Assembly (NCBI GenBank): GCA_964513445.1
Contig: CAZEMM010000003.1
Coordinates: 1-58,806, forward strand
Source of the DNA: Butyricicoccus_A sp964513445
GTDB taxonomy: Bacteria > Bacillota > Clostridia > Oscillospirales > Butyricicoccaceae
Direction: 5' to 3'
DNA: 58,806 bases
In this document: piece after piece, positions 1 to 6,173 of the stretch
Layout of the letters: each line of letters begins with the position of its first letter
Numbering within the stretch: position 1 is the stretch's first letter
Position numbers and translations under genes: made by a program
Notes under the pieces: model-generated
The model's input: the letters and a program-made list of their open reading frames with translations, nothing else
Told to the model about the DNA's origin: nothing
Database searches by the model: none

Positions 1-1027
1 GATCGGACGCAAGCGGATCGCCCGCCGCGTTGGTGACGGTTTCGCCCTCCGCCACCGGGACGCGCGCGGAGACGATGCCAACGCGGTCGGCTTCGCCGTC
101 ATCATTATCGTCGAAGAAGACCAGATCCCCCGCCTCCGGGTAATAGCCGGAGGCCGCGGTTTCATACAGGTTGTAATTCTCAGAGGAAAGGGTCTGCACC
201 CACTCCGGCGCGGACGCGCTCTGCGGGAACAGCTCGGCCGGCACCTTCGCATAATTCAGGCAGAAGGAGACGAACAGGGCGTTCCAATCGCCGTAAGCAT
301 CGCCATACCATGCGCCGTAGCGGGTGTAGCCCTTGGTTTCCTCCGTCTCGTTGCCGTCGGCATCCAACACGACCTGATAGTTGTCGGTGCTCTCGGTGTA
401 GCCCATCTGGGTTCTTGCGATCGCAATCAGATCATCGGCATAGACGCCGGTCAGCTTCACGTCCGCGAACGTCTTTTCCCAGTCCGCCTTCGTTTCCACG
501 TCGGCCTCCGGATTGGAATAGCAGGAGAGCGTGTGCGCATGCTCCTCTTTCCCGCATGTGATTGTCTCCTGATAGCATTCTTCCGTGTGGGTGTGGCCGT
601 CGCTCTCATCCTGTCCGCAGGTCAGTACCCGCTCGGTGGTATAGCAGCCGTTCTCCTCGGAATGCGCGTGCTCCGTTTTGTCGCAGATCAGATTGCCGTC
701 CGCGTCATAACACTCTTCACTGTGTGTATGTTCTTCCTCCGTGCATGACAAAAAGGCCTGCGTCTCGTAGCACCCGTCCGTATGGACGTGACCGGTGCTC
801 TCCTCCTGTCCGCAGACCAGTTCCTTATTTATACAGTCTTCGCTGTGCTGATGCTCCTCTTTCCCGCAATAAGCCATCGCGGCCTGGCTCTCGCCGGTCA
901 TATGGAGCGACCAGGCGACGCTCACCGCTACCACCAGCGAGAGACATGCCAGTATTGCCCCCAGTCTCCGCCGCTTGCTGCGATCCTGCTTGAATTGCTT
1001 TAAATAATTCCTTACAGTGTTTTTCAT
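1..1027 (-). CDS. Large surface protein with six Cys/His repeats and a CHAP-like domain (3' end beyond window)
   Basis: The frame is open from ATG 1027 (AAGGGGATGGAC upstream) to the window edge, at least 342 residues, so only the N-terminus is seen. Residues 22-40 form a hydrophobic signal or anchor segment. Residues 54-169 hold six repeats of the pattern C-x(4-7)-H-x-H-x(2-4)-C, for example CGKEEHQHSEDC and CTEEEHTHSEEC. Residues about 190-320 resemble the CHAP-like domain of big clostridial surface proteins, but Asn249 (DWNALFVSFC) sits where a nucleophile Cys is expected and Arg315 (ADRVGIVS) where His is expected. Gram-positive proteins of this style usually continue into Cna-B/SpaA repeats and a sorting signal; that is inference. 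The gene lies directly behind a signal peptidase and is last in an operon led by a switchable promoter. Exported to the cell surface. Confidence 0.8.
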   Translation of the reverse strand, partial: MKNTVRNYLKQFKQDRSKRRRLGAILACLSLVVAVSVAWSLHMTGESQAAMAYCGKEEHQHSEDCINKELVCGQEESTGHVHTDGCYETQAFLSCTEEEHTHSEECYDADGNLICDKTEHAHSEENGCYTTERVLTCGQDESDGHTHTEECYQETITCGKEEHAHTLSCYSNPEADVETKADWEKTFADVKLTGVYADDLIAIARTQMGYTESTDNYQVVLDADGNETEETKGYTRYGAWYGDAYGDWNALFVSFCLNYAKVPAELFPQSASAPEWVQTLSSENYNLYETAASGYYPEAGDLVFFDDNDDGEADRVGIVSARVPVAEGETVTNAAGDPLASD

Positions 1028-1040
1028 GTCCATCCCCTTC

Positions 1041-1640
1041 TCATGAAATCAGGGATATTCCAGCCAGTGGCCAGACCCGAATGACCACGCGTCCGATCAC
1101 CTGATCATATGGAATACAGCCCACCTCGCTGCTTCGGCTGTCCACCGAAACGCTGCGGTGATCCCCCAGTACAAAAATGCTGTTGTCCGGAACCTGATAC
1201 GGATAGGTGATATCCGTGATGCCCAGTGATTTGTCCGTCACATACGGTTCCTCCAGCAGTTCCCCGTTTACATATACATTGCCATCGTTATCAATATTCA
1301 CCCAGTCGCCGGGTTCGGCGATCATACGCTTTAGCAGCACATTGCCGGACACCCGAACGGCGCACAGGTCGCCGGTGTCAAAATCCGACGTTTTCACCAG
1401 CACGATGATGTCTCCATCCTCCAGCGTCGGCTCCATGCTGGTGCCCGACACCTGCAATACCGGCAGGAACAGCGTTACCAGCAGCACCGCCACCGCCGCA
1501 ACAACCAGCAAAATCGCTACCGTGTTGCCCAGCACGCGCCAGAACCGCTGCGTTCGTTTCAGCCGCCGCCGCTCCTCCGCAACCTGCTCCACAGACGGGA
1601 GCGGGATATCCTTTCGTCGCTTATCTTTCGCCGCCGCCAT
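1041..1640 (-). CDS. lepB: Signal peptidase I (SipS/LepB type)
   Basis: 199 residues. One N-terminal membrane segment (about residues 38-60) is followed by the serine catalytic box SGTSMEPTL (Ser68) and the general-base box VLLKRMI (Lys104), then GDHR...VDSRS, a slight variant of the family's GDNR...DSR box. This is the small Bacillus/Clostridium form, membrane-bound with the active site outside, and it removes signal peptides from exported proteins. The start ATG overlaps the end of the 66-residue gene upstream by 20 bases and the surface protein follows 13 bases downstream. A dedicated signal peptidase beside a surface or pilin protein is common in Firmicutes, so the surface protein is its likely main client. 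Confidence 0.93.
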   Translation of the reverse strand: MAAAKDKRRKDIPLPSVEQVAEERRRLKRTQRFWRVLGNTVAILLVVAAVAVLLVTLFLPVLQVSGTSMEPTLEDGDIIVLVKTSDFDTGDLCAVRVSGNVLLKRMIAEPGDWVNIDNDGNVYVNGELLEEPYVTDKSLGITDITYPYQVPDNSIFVLGDHRSVSVDSRSSEVGCIPYDQVIGRVVIRVWPLAGISLIS

Positions 1641-1821
1641 CGTACCGTACCCCCTTTACGGAACGGCGCGCGTCGGCCTCGGGTATGGTTACCCGCCGTT
1701 CCTCCAGCCGTCGCTTCAGCGTTTCCCTGTTCCGTTGACGCGTTTCTCCGCTCCGCTGGAGCTTATATGTAAGTTCAACCGGATCCGTCCGGCTCAGTCG
1801 CCGGAACGCCTTATCTGTCAT
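1621..1821 (-). CDS. Small basic hypothetical protein (66 aa)
   Basis: Starts ATG 1821 with AAGGAA 6 bases upstream, and overlaps the signal peptidase start. The N-terminus (MTDKAFRRLSRTDPVELTYKL) resembles a family of short, charged coiled-coil proteins often found just before signal peptidase genes in gut Clostridia. The usual C-terminal tail of that family is not apparent, so this copy may be truncated or diverged. The whole protein is rich in Arg and Lys and has no membrane segment. Role unknown; the conserved position between the switch-proximal gene and the signal peptidase suggests a part in expression or export of the surface protein. Confidence 0.6.
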   Translation of the reverse strand: MTDKAFRRLSRTDPVELTYKLQRSGETRQRNRETLKRRLEERRVTIPEADARRSVKGVRYDGGGER

Positions 1822-1839
1822 GCGCGATTCCTTCTTTTC

Positions 1840-2376
1840 TTATCGGGCCGCCCGTTTCGCTCCTTCCGAAAGGGCGGAACCGATCAGGTGCATAAGCTCC
1901 AGCACGCTTCGGAAATATGCTTCCTTCGCGCCCTCCCGCCGTATCCAGTCGATTCTGCCCTGCCAGCTGCTGTGCCGGCGGTGCAGGATCTGGATGCGAA
2001 AGACCGCAGCGCCCCTTGGCAGGCTCGGCACGGCCCCCGCAGGGTCCGAACGCTTTGGGAAATACGGCTGCTCCCCAGCCAGCCATGCCTGATGTCTGGC
2101 CTCGTCCGCCGCCTTCCGCCGTCCGGTTTCGTCTGGGGCAAAGCTGCGCCGCTCCGTATCCGCGCGGGGATATTGCCGCTGATTCATCTGCCGGTCCATC
2201 CACAGCAGCGACTCATTCAGGCTGCTAAACTCCACCGTTTCACACGAAGCGGTGTCGCACAGCGTGACGCCGTATGGCCTGCCGTCCCGTATATCGATCC
2301 CCAGCAGATATTCCGCACAGGGAGAGTGGATTGCCACCGCACGCACGCTACCCGTGTTCACAGCTTCCGTTGCCAT
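1840..2376 (-). CDS. Conserved small protein, first gene of the surface operon
   Basis: 178 residues from ATG 2376, preceded by GGAAGGAAAGG. A longer in-frame start at 2541 exists but lies beyond the predicted transcription start, so it was not used. The C-terminal 45 residues match a motif I recognise from clostridial surface-protein operons: a hydrophobic strand, then SSWQG, an Arg/Glu-rich turn, then FRSVLELMHLIGSAL. No enzyme motif, signal peptide or membrane helix is visible. It is the promoter-proximal gene, followed after 18 bases by the 66-residue gene. Function unknown; a cytoplasmic accessory or regulatory role is a guess. Confidence 0.7.
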   Translation of the reverse strand: MATEAVNTGSVRAVAIHSPCAEYLLGIDIRDGRPYGVTLCDTASCETVEFSSLNESLLWMDRQMNQRQYPRADTERRSFAPDETGRRKAADEARHQAWLAGEQPYFPKRSDPAGAVPSLPRGAAVFRIQILHRRHSSWQGRIDWIRREGAKEAYFRSVLELMHLIGSALSEGAKRAAR

Positions 2377-2503
2377 TCCTACGCCTTTCCTTCCTCTATG
2401 CCCGCCGCCGTCCGCAAGCAGGCCGGCGGCGCGGGATATCTCTTTCGCGGCATCCCGCGGTTTTCCTCTTTCCGGATGGGCTTGCTTATGGCTTCGTTTC
2501 AAA

Positions 2504-2522
2504 CAAAATAAACATTCTGTTG
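2504..2522 (+). repeat. Left recombination-like repeat (L)
   Basis: A 19-base copy of the element with core AATAAACATT. It matches the reverse complement of 2815-2833 at 17 of 19 positions, and the direct copy at 2598 at 16 of 19. It lies between the promoter and the first gene of the surface operon. Confidence 0.7.
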
Positions 2523-2563
2523 TAAACCAGATAGGCTGCAACGGGGCGCACCCATCTTTTTTT

Positions 2564-2593
2564 ATTATAAGCCCCTTTTCCTCGTCTAGTCAA
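2564..2593 (-). promoter_or_regulatory. Promoter of the surface-protein operon, inside the putative invertible segment
   Basis: On the minus strand TTGACT (2593-2588) is followed after 18 bases by a perfect TATAAT (2569-2564). Transcription would start near 2557 and run left through the repeat at 2504-2522 into the gene at 2376, leaving a leader of about 180 bases. It is the only strong promoter I find between the operon and the recombinase. Confidence 0.75.
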
Positions 2594-2597
2594 TATG

Positions 2598-2616
2598 CAA
2601 AATAAACATTTTGAGG
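2598..2616 (+). repeat. Middle repeat (M), same orientation as L
   Basis: Third copy of the 19-base element, placed just upstream of the minus-strand -35 box (2588-2593). It is direct with respect to the copy at 2504 and inverted with respect to the one at 2815, 16 of 19 positions matching in each comparison. Confidence 0.6.
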
Positions 2617-2814
2617 AAATTTTCGGGTGATCGTTGAAATATGGGCGCACAAAATTAACCCCCCTAGATTTCAGCTTTTCACATCAATCCAAGAGGGCTG
2701 ATTTTCGCGGCCTTTTTTACGGCGCGCGTGTGATTTATCGCTTCCGGCCATTGCATCACAGCCTGTTTTGGCCCGAAAAAAAAGACCGTACAGACGTTAT
2801 AACAGCCATCAGAT

Positions 2815-2833
2815 CAACAAAATGTTTATTATG
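2815..2833 (-). repeat. Right recombination-like repeat (R), inverted
   Basis: Inverted copy of the 19-base element, 36 bases downstream of the recombinase stop codon. With the copy at 2504-2522 it encloses a 292-base segment (2523-2814) that carries the operon promoter. Confidence 0.7.
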
Positions 2834-2869
2834 GATTTTTATGCTCGCGCGGCTTTTTGCTGCGTTTTT

Positions 2870-3715
2870 TTACTCCATCAGGACAAGCGCCATCCGATCG
2901 AGCTGCCTCTGGTGCTCCCTGCTGGTAGTAATGATATAGATGCGGGTGGTGTCGATGCTGCTGTGGCCTAAAATATCCGCCAGCCTGACGATGTCGTGGT
3001 CGATGGAGTAGAACTTTCGGGCGAACAGGTGCCGCAGGTTGTGCGGAAACACCTTCTCCGGCGGTACCCCTGCGCCCACGCAGAGGTTTTTCATCATCCG
3101 CCAGATGTTGGTACGATCCAGCGGATTCCCTGTCCTCGACACGAACACCGGGCCGCTGCGGATGTGATGCCTCCTGATAAACCTGCGCAGGAGCTTTCGC
3201 AGCTTGCCGGGAAGCAGGATGGTGCGGTTCTTCCCCTTCAGCCGGACATGCGCCTCGCCGGTCTCCACCGCCTCCGCGGTGATAAACCGCACTTCCGAGA
3301 CCCGTATGCCCGTGGCGCAGATGGTCTGGAGCAGAACAGCCAGCTTTTCGTTGCCCTGCTTCTTTGCCGCCGTCACCAGACGTTCGTATTCCGCCTGCGT
3401 CAGCTCCTTATCCTGGGAGCAATATGCCTGCCGCTGGATTTTGAGCTGCCTGACCTTCAGCTCCAGCTGCCCCAGGAACGTGAAGAAGCTGTTCAGCGCC
3501 GCCAGCTTCACGTTGACGGTGGTAGGTCGGTATTCGTCCTTCAGCTTGTCCTTGTAGCGGATCACCGTTTCCTTGGTGATCTCCGCCTCTCCGGCCCAAG
3601 CGAGGAACAAGCGCACCTCACGTTTATATTGGACGATCGTAGCGGCGCATCGCTCCTCCATCTCCAGGCTCTCCAGATAATCCGCTATTCTTTCGCGCAT
3701 CTCTGTATTTTTCAC
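2870..3715 (-). CDS. Tyrosine site-specific recombinase (XerC/D-like)
   Basis: 281 residues. GTG start at 3715 with GGGAGGG 7 bases upstream. Residues 1-95 form the SAM-like core-binding domain and 105-281 the catalytic domain. All catalytic positions are present: Arg138 (ATGIRVSE), Lys162 (LKGKNR), His225 and Arg228 (HNLRH), His251 (LGHSS) and the nucleophile Tyr260 (TTRIY). It therefore looks active. It ends 36 bases from an inverted repeat that, with a second copy, brackets the surface-operon promoter. The family performs integration, dimer resolution or DNA inversion; lack of phage genes, and the adjacent inverted repeats, point to a DNA invertase. A housekeeping XerC/D is possible but fits the setting less well. 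A weak promoter (TTACAA, 17 bases, GATAAT on the minus strand) lies near 3740-3770. Confidence 0.9.
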   Translation of the reverse strand: MKNTEMRERIADYLESLEMEERCAATIVQYKREVRLFLAWAGEAEITKETVIRYKDKLKDEYRPTTVNVKLAALNSFFTFLGQLELKVRQLKIQRQAYCSQDKELTQAEYERLVTAAKKQGNEKLAVLLQTICATGIRVSEVRFITAEAVETGEAHVRLKGKNRTILLPGKLRKLLRRFIRRHHIRSGPVFVSRTGNPLDRTNIWRMMKNLCVGAGVPPEKVFPHNLRHLFARKFYSIDHDIVRLADILGHSSIDTTRIYIITTSREHQRQLDRMALVLME

Positions 3716-4054
3716 GATATTTCCCTCCCCCGTGTCCTTTATGATGGATATCCTTTTATTATCTCATTTAAAATCACGTTTTGTAATACCTGCGGCGCAA
3801 TTTTTTGCCCTGCTGCCGAAAAAATACGTGCAGCCGCCGAAGACCGTCTGTCTCCGGCAATTGCACGTTTATACACGATGAAAAGCGGTATCTGTCGCAT
3901 CAGCCAGATACCGCTTCTTTTATTCTCTTTTCATGCTCCCTGCGCCTGATTTTTTTCAGAAAGTCAACGCACACTTTTGCATTCACACGCGTATACTTGC
4001 AGTGTGCCGTGCAGCAGCCGTCTGCACAGATTTCATGAAACCGGAGGGATCGGT
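3716..4054. other. Intergenic region between recombinase and the small + strand genes
   Basis: Holds the presumed recombinase leader at its left end, a strong hairpin terminator at 3883-3930, and the ribosome site (GGAGGG, 4043-4048) of the gene at 4055. No coding frame here has a believable ribosome site. I see no strong promoter for the rightward genes. Confidence 0.5.
3883..3930 (+). terminator. Rho-independent terminator with no obvious upstream gene
   Basis: Stem AGCGGTATCTG (3884-3894) pairs with CAGATACCGCT (3905-3915), followed by a T-rich run (TCTTTTATTCTCTTTT). The reverse strand also ends in T residues. No gene is transcribed into it from either side, so it may close a small RNA or insulate the recombinase. 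Confidence 0.7.
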
Positions 4055-4339
4055 ATGCAGCAACAGGATTTTGACGCATTTGTCCGTAGCTTTTCGCAGC
4101 AGGCCGGCAGGCCGGAGGCAGCGCAGGCCGCTTCTCGTTTCCGTGCCGCCCTTGATACGCCACAGGGCAAGCAGCTGGCGCAGCAGCTGATGCGCCAGCA
4201 TGGCAGCGCACTTGAGCAGGCCGCGCAGCAGGCGCAGTCCGGCAATCTGGAGCAGGCGAAGCAGACCGTGCAGCAGCTGATGCGCACACCGGAGGGCATG
4301 CAGCTCGCCGCACAGATCGCCGCCATGATAGGACGGTGA
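4055..4339 (+). CDS. Small Gln/Ala-rich helical protein, unknown function
   Basis: 94 residues from ATG 4055, chosen because GGAGGG lies 6 bases upstream; an in-frame ATG at 3977 has no ribosome site. The sequence is rich in Gln, Ala and Leu and should be almost all helix (QQLMRQHGSALEQAAQQAQ). No signal peptide or membrane segment. Six bases separate it from the next gene and the three genes to 5003 look co-transcribed. Short helical proteins of this kind occur next to small Pro-rich membrane proteins in Oscillospirales, in my recollection, but no function is known to me. Confidence 0.7.
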   Translation: MQQQDFDAFVRSFSQQAGRPEAAQAASRFRAALDTPQGKQLAQQLMRQHGSALEQAAQQAQSGNLEQAKQTVQQLMRTPEGMQLAAQIAAMIGR

Positions 4340-4345
4340 GCGGGC

Positions 4346-4720
4346 ATGGAGCCGTCCGATCTGTTTTCCTCCCTGCTGCAGGATCCGGACGCCATGCAGA
4401 AGCTCGCGGGCATGGCGTCGCAGCTGATGCAGAATATGCCGGATAGCGCAAACGCGCAAACGCCGTCCGCTGTGCCGCAGACGGCGCCTGCCTCCCCTGA
4501 CCCGACCGCCGCGCTGATGCAGCAGGCAATTCCGGCGCTTTCCGCCATTGCCAAAAGCGGACAGCAGGCAAATCCCGCCCGCATCCAGCTGCTACACGCG
4601 ATTAAACCGTTTGTATCATCCGACGCCTGCGCACAGATTGACCACGCAGAACGTATTTTGTCCATGGCGCGCATGGCAAAGGCCGCCGCCTCTCAGCTGA
4701 CGGCGTCCGCCGGACAGTAA
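4346..4720 (+). CDS. Small helical protein, unknown function
   Basis: 124 residues. Residues 1-32 form a helix with regular Met/Leu spacing, residues 35-52 are a Pro/Ala/Thr linker (TPSAVPQTAPASPDP), and residues 53-124 are again helical, with a segment IQLLHAIKPFVSSDAC that may be amphipathic. No signal peptide. The composition resembles its neighbour at 4055, and the two may form a complex. The start ATG lies 6 bases after the preceding stop, and the GGTGAGCGGGC upstream gives a modest ribosome site. Function unknown. Confidence 0.7.
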   Translation: MEPSDLFSSLLQDPDAMQKLAGMASQLMQNMPDSANAQTPSAVPQTAPASPDPTAALMQQAIPALSAIAKSGQQANPARIQLLHAIKPFVSSDACAQIDHAERILSMARMAKAAASQLTASAGQ

Positions 4721-4733
4721 AGGAGGATGCTGC

Positions 4734-5003
4734 ATGTACAACCAATATCTACAGGGCTGTCCTTCTCAGCCGCCGGAGAAGGCGGAATGTCCTCCCGAGC
4801 CACCGCCGAAAAGCGACCATGGCGGTAGCAGCCTGCTCTCTTCTCTGGGAAAACTGCTAGGCGGCTCCTCCGACGGCGGACTGTTTGAGGGCAATACATG
4901 GCTTGTGCTGCTCATCCTGTTCTTCCTGCTCAAAGACGACGAGGGCGGCATCGACCATGATGTGCTCATCCTCGCCGGTATTTTCCTGCTGATTGGGCTA
5001 TAG
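4734..5003 (+). CDS. Small Pro-rich membrane protein, unknown function
   Basis: 89 residues with AAAGGAGGATGCTGC before the ATG. The N-terminus is rich in Pro and Cys (CPSQPPEKAECPPEPPPK), followed by a Gly/Ser stretch (SLLSSLGKLLGG) and two short hydrophobic segments (residues 54-66 and 76-89) separated by an acidic loop, KDDEGGIDHD. A similar hydrophobic-acidic-hydrophobic ending is common in short clostridial proteins that I associate loosely with sporulation or envelope functions. It ends one base before the convergent cbiC gene, with no clear terminator between them. Confidence 0.7.
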   Translation: MYNQYLQGCPSQPPEKAECPPEPPPKSDHGGSSLLSSLGKLLGGSSDGGLFEGNTWLVLLILFFLLKDDEGGIDHDVLILAGIFLLIGL

Positions 5004-5004
5004 C

Positions 5005-5643
5005 CTAAAAGCCCTCCCGATGCACCATCTGGTACAGCAGCGCGTTGACAATCGCCGCTGCGACATTGCTGCCGCCCTTGCGCCCGCGCGCGACGATATG
5101 CGGCACATCCAGCTGCATAATCAGCTCCTTGGATTCCACCACATTGACAAATCCGACCGGTACGCCGATAATCAGCTCCGGAGACAGCTCTCCGGCCTTT
5201 ATCAGCCGTGCCAGCTCGATCAGCGCCGTCGGCGCGTTGCCGATGGCAAAAATCAGCGGTACATCCAATCCGGCGGCGCGTTCCATTGAAACCGTGGAGC
5301 GCGTTACGCCGCGCCGCTTTGCCTCCGCCGCAACATCCGCGTCCCCAATAAAGCAATGTACGCTGCCGCCAAACTGCGCCAGCGTTTTTTTATTGATGCC
5401 GGCCATCGCCATACTGGTATCCGTCACGATATGCGCGCCGCCGCGAATCGCATCGCACGCGCGCTGTACGACATGCTCGGAAAAGACCAGATTATCCGCA
5501 TAGTCAAAATCCGCGCTGGTGTGAATGACGCGCTTGACGACCGGCGCGATATCCGCCGGAAACATCCGATCTCCCAGCTCCTCGGTGATGATGGCAAAGC
5601 TGCGCTTTTCAATGTCCGCCGGCGCTACAAAATTAGTTTCCAT
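5005..5643 (-). CDS. cbiC: Cobalt-precorrin-8 methylmutase
   Basis: 212 residues from ATG 5643, which has GAGGGAG 5 bases upstream; an ATG 12 bases earlier overlaps the cobO stop and lacks that site. Moves the methyl group from C-11 to C-12 of cobalt-precorrin-8 to give cobyrinic acid. The family's catalytic His lies in KRVIHTSADFDY (His41), and the conserved IGNAPTAL and GVPVGFVNVVESKE segments are present. Last gene of the 22-gene corrinoid operon, 8 bases after cobO, converging with the small membrane protein gene. Cytoplasmic. Confidence 0.95.
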   Translation of the reverse strand: METNFVAPADIEKRSFAIITEELGDRMFPADIAPVVKRVIHTSADFDYADNLVFSEHVVQRACDAIRGGAHIVTDTSMAMAGINKKTLAQFGGSVHCFIGDADVAAEAKRRGVTRSTVSMERAAGLDVPLIFAIGNAPTALIELARLIKAGELSPELIIGVPVGFVNVVESKELIMQLDVPHIVARGRKGGSNVAAAIVNALLYQMVHREGF

Positions 5644-5651
5644 TTGCTCCC

Positions 5652-6173
5652 TCATTTCTCAATTCCACGCCGCGCCATGATGCCGCGGTCGTAGGGGTGT
5701 TTCTGTTTCGTCATCTCGGTGACATAATCCGCCGTTTCCAGCAGCTGTCTGGAGGGGCCGCGTCCGGTCATGACCAGCTCAAGTGACGGCGGCTTGTGCG
5801 CAATCAGCTCCAGCAGGCGCGCTTCCTCCACCATGCCGGTCGTACACGCCGCCATGATCTCATCGAGCACCAGCATGCGCACACCGTCCAGCTCGGCGAA
5901 TGCCCGCTCGAGCAGCGCGGCATGCGCCGCACGCGCCTCCTCTTTTTCCTGTGCATTCATTTGAAACGTAAATTTCCCGCTCTGCTTGGCGCGCAACAGC
6001 TGCACATTGGAAAACCGCCGCATCGCCGTCACCTCACCGCTCTCGCCGCTCTTTAAAAACTGCGCGATGCGCACGCGATAGCCGCAGCCCGCACAGCGCA
6101 GCGCAAGGCCAAACGCGCAGGTCGTCTTTCCCTTGCCGTCGCCGCAGTAAATATGGATTAAACCCTGTTCCAT
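5652..6173 (-). CDS. cobO: Cob(I)yrinic acid a,c-diamide adenosyltransferase
   Basis: 173 residues, the BtuR/CobO/CobA family. Transfers the 5'-deoxyadenosyl group of ATP to reduced cobalt corrinoids. The P-loop GDGKGKTT begins at residue 11, VLDEIMAA forms the second nucleotide motif, and the C-terminal MTKQKHPYDRGIMARRGIE is typical of the family. TGGAGA precedes the ATG, which lies inside the end of cbiP (16-base overlap), so the two are probably translationally coupled. Unrelated adenosyltransferases (PduO, EutT) are ruled out by the P-loop. Confidence 0.95.
   Translation of the reverse strand: MEQGLIHIYCGDGKGKTTCAFGLALRCAGCGYRVRIAQFLKSGESGEVTAMRRFSNVQLLRAKQSGKFTFQMNAQEKEEARAAHAALLERAFAELDGVRMLVLDEIMAACTTGMVEEARLLELIAHKPPSLELVMTGRGPSRQLLETADYVTEMTKQKHPYDRGIMARRGIEK

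Noticed and set aside
1811..2203. Alternative 130-codon minus-strand frame over the small operon gene
   Set aside because: The other frame (1840-2376) has the ribosome site and a C-terminal motif I recognise.
2377..2541. Upstream extension of the first operon gene to 2541
   Set aside because: It would cross the left repeat, has no ribosome site, and lies close to the predicted transcription start.
2870..3715. Tyrosine recombinase as part of a prophage or integrative element
   Set aside because: No phage, conjugation, excisionase or tRNA attachment features are seen around it; the adjacent inverted repeats explain it better.
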